Shown here: positions 61,587 through 64,000 of the stretch, piece by piece
Position numbering within the stretch: position 1 is the stretch's first letter
Layout of the letters: every line of letters begins with the position of its first letter
Assembly: GCA_963920765.1 (NCBI GenBank)
Contig: OY987244.1
Coordinates: 12,464,501-12,528,500, forward strand
Length of the DNA stretch: 64,000 bases
From: Ulota crispa
Lineage: Eukaryota > Streptophyta > Bryopsida > Orthotrichales > Orthotrichaceae
Direction of reading: 5' to 3'
Translations under genes and position numbers: made by a program
The notes under the pieces: model-generated
Seen by the model: only the letters and a program-made list of their open reading frames with translations
Database searches by the model: none
Told to the model about the DNA's origin: nothing

Positions 61587-62339
61587 CTATAAAATACCAA
61601 AAATAAATGAAATTTGTTGGCTAAGCTAGCACTTATGGATGACCATAAAGTCCAAGGAAAGGAAGAAGAAGTCCAAAGATGAAAATGATAAAATATGATC
61701 ATGTATGACTATAAAAACCTCTAAGGAAGTGATAATATGGCAATTTCAAATTTGAGCTTAACCTTACCCTTACCTCACTAAAACCTTGATAACTAACACA
61801 TATTTCACTCATTTAAGAATTTGAAACTTGATACAAAACCTTGACTTGATTATTTTTTGAATGATACCATAATCATGATATTTGATGTATTGTAGATTTT
61901 GTCATTAATATTTGAATTAAGGCCCAATGATAATAGGGTAAATTGCATGCAAGCTTTACTCGAAGTTTTGAAATGTTTGTAATTGTTGCTTGCTCTAAGT
62001 GTTCAAACTTGAGGTGCAAGGGTGTCCATCCAAAAATTGATTAATTATGGCATAGCTTGAAGGTGCGACAACCTCCTATTTGGGATTCTAAACCTCAGAA
62101 AAAATGAGTTTCTTCAAGGTGTTTTTCTTTGCTAAAATGGCATATTTTTCATACAATAACACGTTTTTCCGTGAGAAAATCCAAAAGTTATGCAGACCTA
62201 GCGAGGTGTGCAAAAGTGCACGCATGGGCTCTCGTGCTTGAGAAAATCAAGAAGTATAAAGAATCATAATTCTTGTTGTACTTGAAATCACTTCTAAAAA
62301 ATAAAAACAAATTCCTCCCAAACAAGAAAACAGATTGAT
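61587..62339. other. AT-rich intergenic stretch, nothing recognised
   Basis: No ORF, RNA gene or clear repeat is seen. Confidence 0.5.
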
Positions 62340-62466
62340 TTAAGGTATGTTCACACCTGGTGTTAAGAGGGGTAGTAGCAAGGGAAAATTAGATGTATTT
62401 GGATACACCTTTTGACTACATTCATATTGTTAATATCCCTCCTAACACCAAGTGAACATATTCTTA
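62340..62466. mobile_element. Tourist-like MITE, TTA-flanked (copy 2)
   Basis: TTA (62340-62342) is followed by AGGTATGTTCACACCTGGTG. The right end CACCAAGTGAACATATTC is followed by TTA (62464-62466). It is the same family as 42137-42263 and of the same length. Confidence 0.8.
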
Positions 62467-62633
62467 GTTGTGGAGTGTATTGAGGTTTAAAATTACCTTG
62501 TATTTAGTCAAACACTATGTGGACCTTTGAGCACAATGTTTTATGAAATGTACAGTAGTTATTGTCATAATGAGGTAAGTTTGCACCAAAAAATTATCTA
62601 CATCCCTATATTCTAGTATAGTACTCCAATATT

Positions 62634-63020
62634 TTAACCCTTGAATGCGCAGTTGGTCACCATGAGTGCCCCTCTATAGTAGCTCTACAATGCTTTATAG
62701 TGGTGTGGCAAGTGCCCACCCATAATAATGTTGTTTTTAAAAATTGCAAAAGTCAATAGTGCATGCTAACCTCATGAAAACTACAAGAAGGGCAGCATGC
62801 ATGGGACCTAACACTATGTTTTTTAACCTTCTCACAACATGGGTTACCCAAAAATATGTGCATTTGGTGAGGTTGTTTTTTGCCTTCCATGATGCACCAT
62901 GTACCTATGATCACATCTCAAAAAAATCCAAATGAAAGACAGCTTTTTTTTGTCATGCAGAGTTTTTTTTTTTTGATGACCAAGGGGCAAAAAACATCCC
63001 CATTGGCGTTTAAGGGTTAA
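62634..63020 (-). mobile_element. TTAA-flanked nonautonomous element, ~375-bp subfamily
   Basis: TTAA (62634-62637) is followed by CCCTTGAATGCGCAGTTGG. The right end GGCGTTTAAGGG is followed by TTAA (63017-63020). The interior (GGTGTGGCAAGTGCCCACCC, CTCATGAAAACTACAAGAAG, CCATGATGCACCATG) matches the copy at 6555 in the same orientation. Confidence 0.85.
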
Positions 63021-63457
63021 GAGCATCTGCAACCTTCTCCACTTAGAGCACACAAAGGAGGGTTTGAAGTGTGCTAATTTCCTTGACAATGATGGCTCCG
63101 AGCTGGAGAGCCAACCTTCCTCATCAACTACGCATGTCAAGAGATGCTGGTGGGACTGTTAATCCAGTGTTGTCAAAACCTCCTTTGCTTCAACAAAGCA
63201 ACAATTGAAAAAGCACAAAAAGCAGATCAACTCGTCCATGCTACGTGCCACAACAATCACGGACCATCTTACAAAAAAGACAAACTCACAAAATAGAAGC
63301 AACAATTGAGCACATTGATTTGGAAATGACACCAGAGTTTGATGTGTTGTAGGCAGAGTTTGGCAAGGCCTGTCAATTTTTCCCATTTGACGAGCTCCCA
63401 GTAAATTTCAATCTACAAGCCTGCCGAGGCAAAGACCCATGCTTGGCCATGTGGCGA
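63021..63457 (+). other. Eroded sequence, possibly once coding
   Basis: This stretch starts GAGCATCTGCAACC, which resembles the GAGCATCTCCA MITE terminus. It has higher GC than its surroundings and several medium frames on both strands, but none matches a family I know. It may be a captured gene fragment or the interior of another mobile element. Confidence 0.3.
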
Positions 63458-64000
63458 TTAACCCCTAAATGCCCAAGCCACCCAATTTGGATGTTTGCAA
63501 AACTTTGAAGATGAATAAAATCTTATCAAATCACTATTTTTGGTATTTTCTTTTGAACACAAGTTTGATTTGAAGTCTATTTTCAACATCAAAAATCTGA
63601 TTTTGAAAATGAATGTTCATGATTTTTCTATTCAAGATTTTGTACAAGGGTGTCCACTATAATCTTGAGTTTTCTAGTGTTGGAAGATCTTGAAAATGAG
63701 CCTCAAATACACTAGAGCTTGGAGAAAAATCCACATTAGAAATTCATTAAAAAAAATATAAAGAAATAGATTTTGAAAGCTGTAAATTGGTTGAGGTTAA
63801 ACATGTAATAACCTTAAACCTCATATTTTTTTGATGACCAATTTTTTAGATTTGACATGTGAAATGAGGATTAGAAAACTTCAAGTCATTTTTGCAGTTT
63901 TAACACCCTCATGTTCAAACGTTATAATCTTTCAAACTTTAAGTGATATTGTTGTGTTTCCTTTTACCATGTAATCTCTAAAATGTCAAGTTTAAATTTG
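63458..64000 (+). mobile_element. Left end of a TTAA-family element running off the window
   Basis: TTAA (63458-63461) is followed by CCCCTAAATGCCCAAGCCAC, the same terminus as the long subfamily copies. No right end is found before the window ends. The interior does not obviously match the roughly 930-bp copies, so it may be a different subfamily. Confidence 0.6.

Noticed and set aside
1..64000. CRISPR arrays, rRNA and tRNA genes
   Set aside because: No regularly spaced repeats with unique spacers, no rRNA signature, and no cloverleaf I could support by eye.

Overview
This is nuclear DNA from a plant (a streptophyte, probably a land plant). It is AT-rich and repeat-dense, with GT-AG introns. 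It holds one intact housekeeping gene, a plant-type F-box/LRR gene that has been destroyed, and plant-style LINE, LTR and MITE elements. Nothing fixes the species. The style would suit a bryophyte, lycophyte or fern as well as a seed plant.

Layout. 1-6385: a decayed LINE split by a solo LTR (1468-3202). 6555-7401: two TTAA-flanked elements. 8213-11676 (minus strand): a three-exon gene for a 322-aa Gly/Pro/Arg-rich protein, with a Stowaway-like MITE in one intron and a tandem duplication downstream. 12843-16171: a foldback element, then a packed island of abutting and nested small transposons. 16172-22280: AT-rich DNA with no convincing gene. 22283-23225 (minus): a broken gene whose reconstructed reading looks like a TET/JBP-type 2-oxoglutarate/Fe(II) dioxygenase. 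23551-32980: mostly roughly 0.2-0.95 kb TTAA-flanked elements. 33059-39660: an F-box/LRR pseudogene with a second solo LTR of the same family in its F-box exon. 39661-49875: AT-rich repeats. 49876-60354: a microsatellite, a leader region and a complete gene for coatomer subunit beta-prime (23 coding exons, 909 codons plus an unplaced initiator). 60806-64000: a foldback element, further TTAA elements and a Tourist-like MITE.

The strongest unusual signal is a family of nonautonomous elements with TTAA (or TTAA-like) flanks and termini reading CCCCTAAA...TTTAGGGG. About fifteen copies fill roughly 8 kb (about 13%) of the window. One copy interrupts a small MITE whose uninterrupted sister lies next to it in inverse orientation. 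Comparing the two shows a 4-bp TTAA-type target duplication, the hallmark of piggyBac-type transposition. No transposase is visible. The second notable item is the dioxygenase fossil. The third is that one LTR family has inserted twice and broken two different coding sequences.

All calls come from reading the sequence and recognising families. No database search or alignment program was run.
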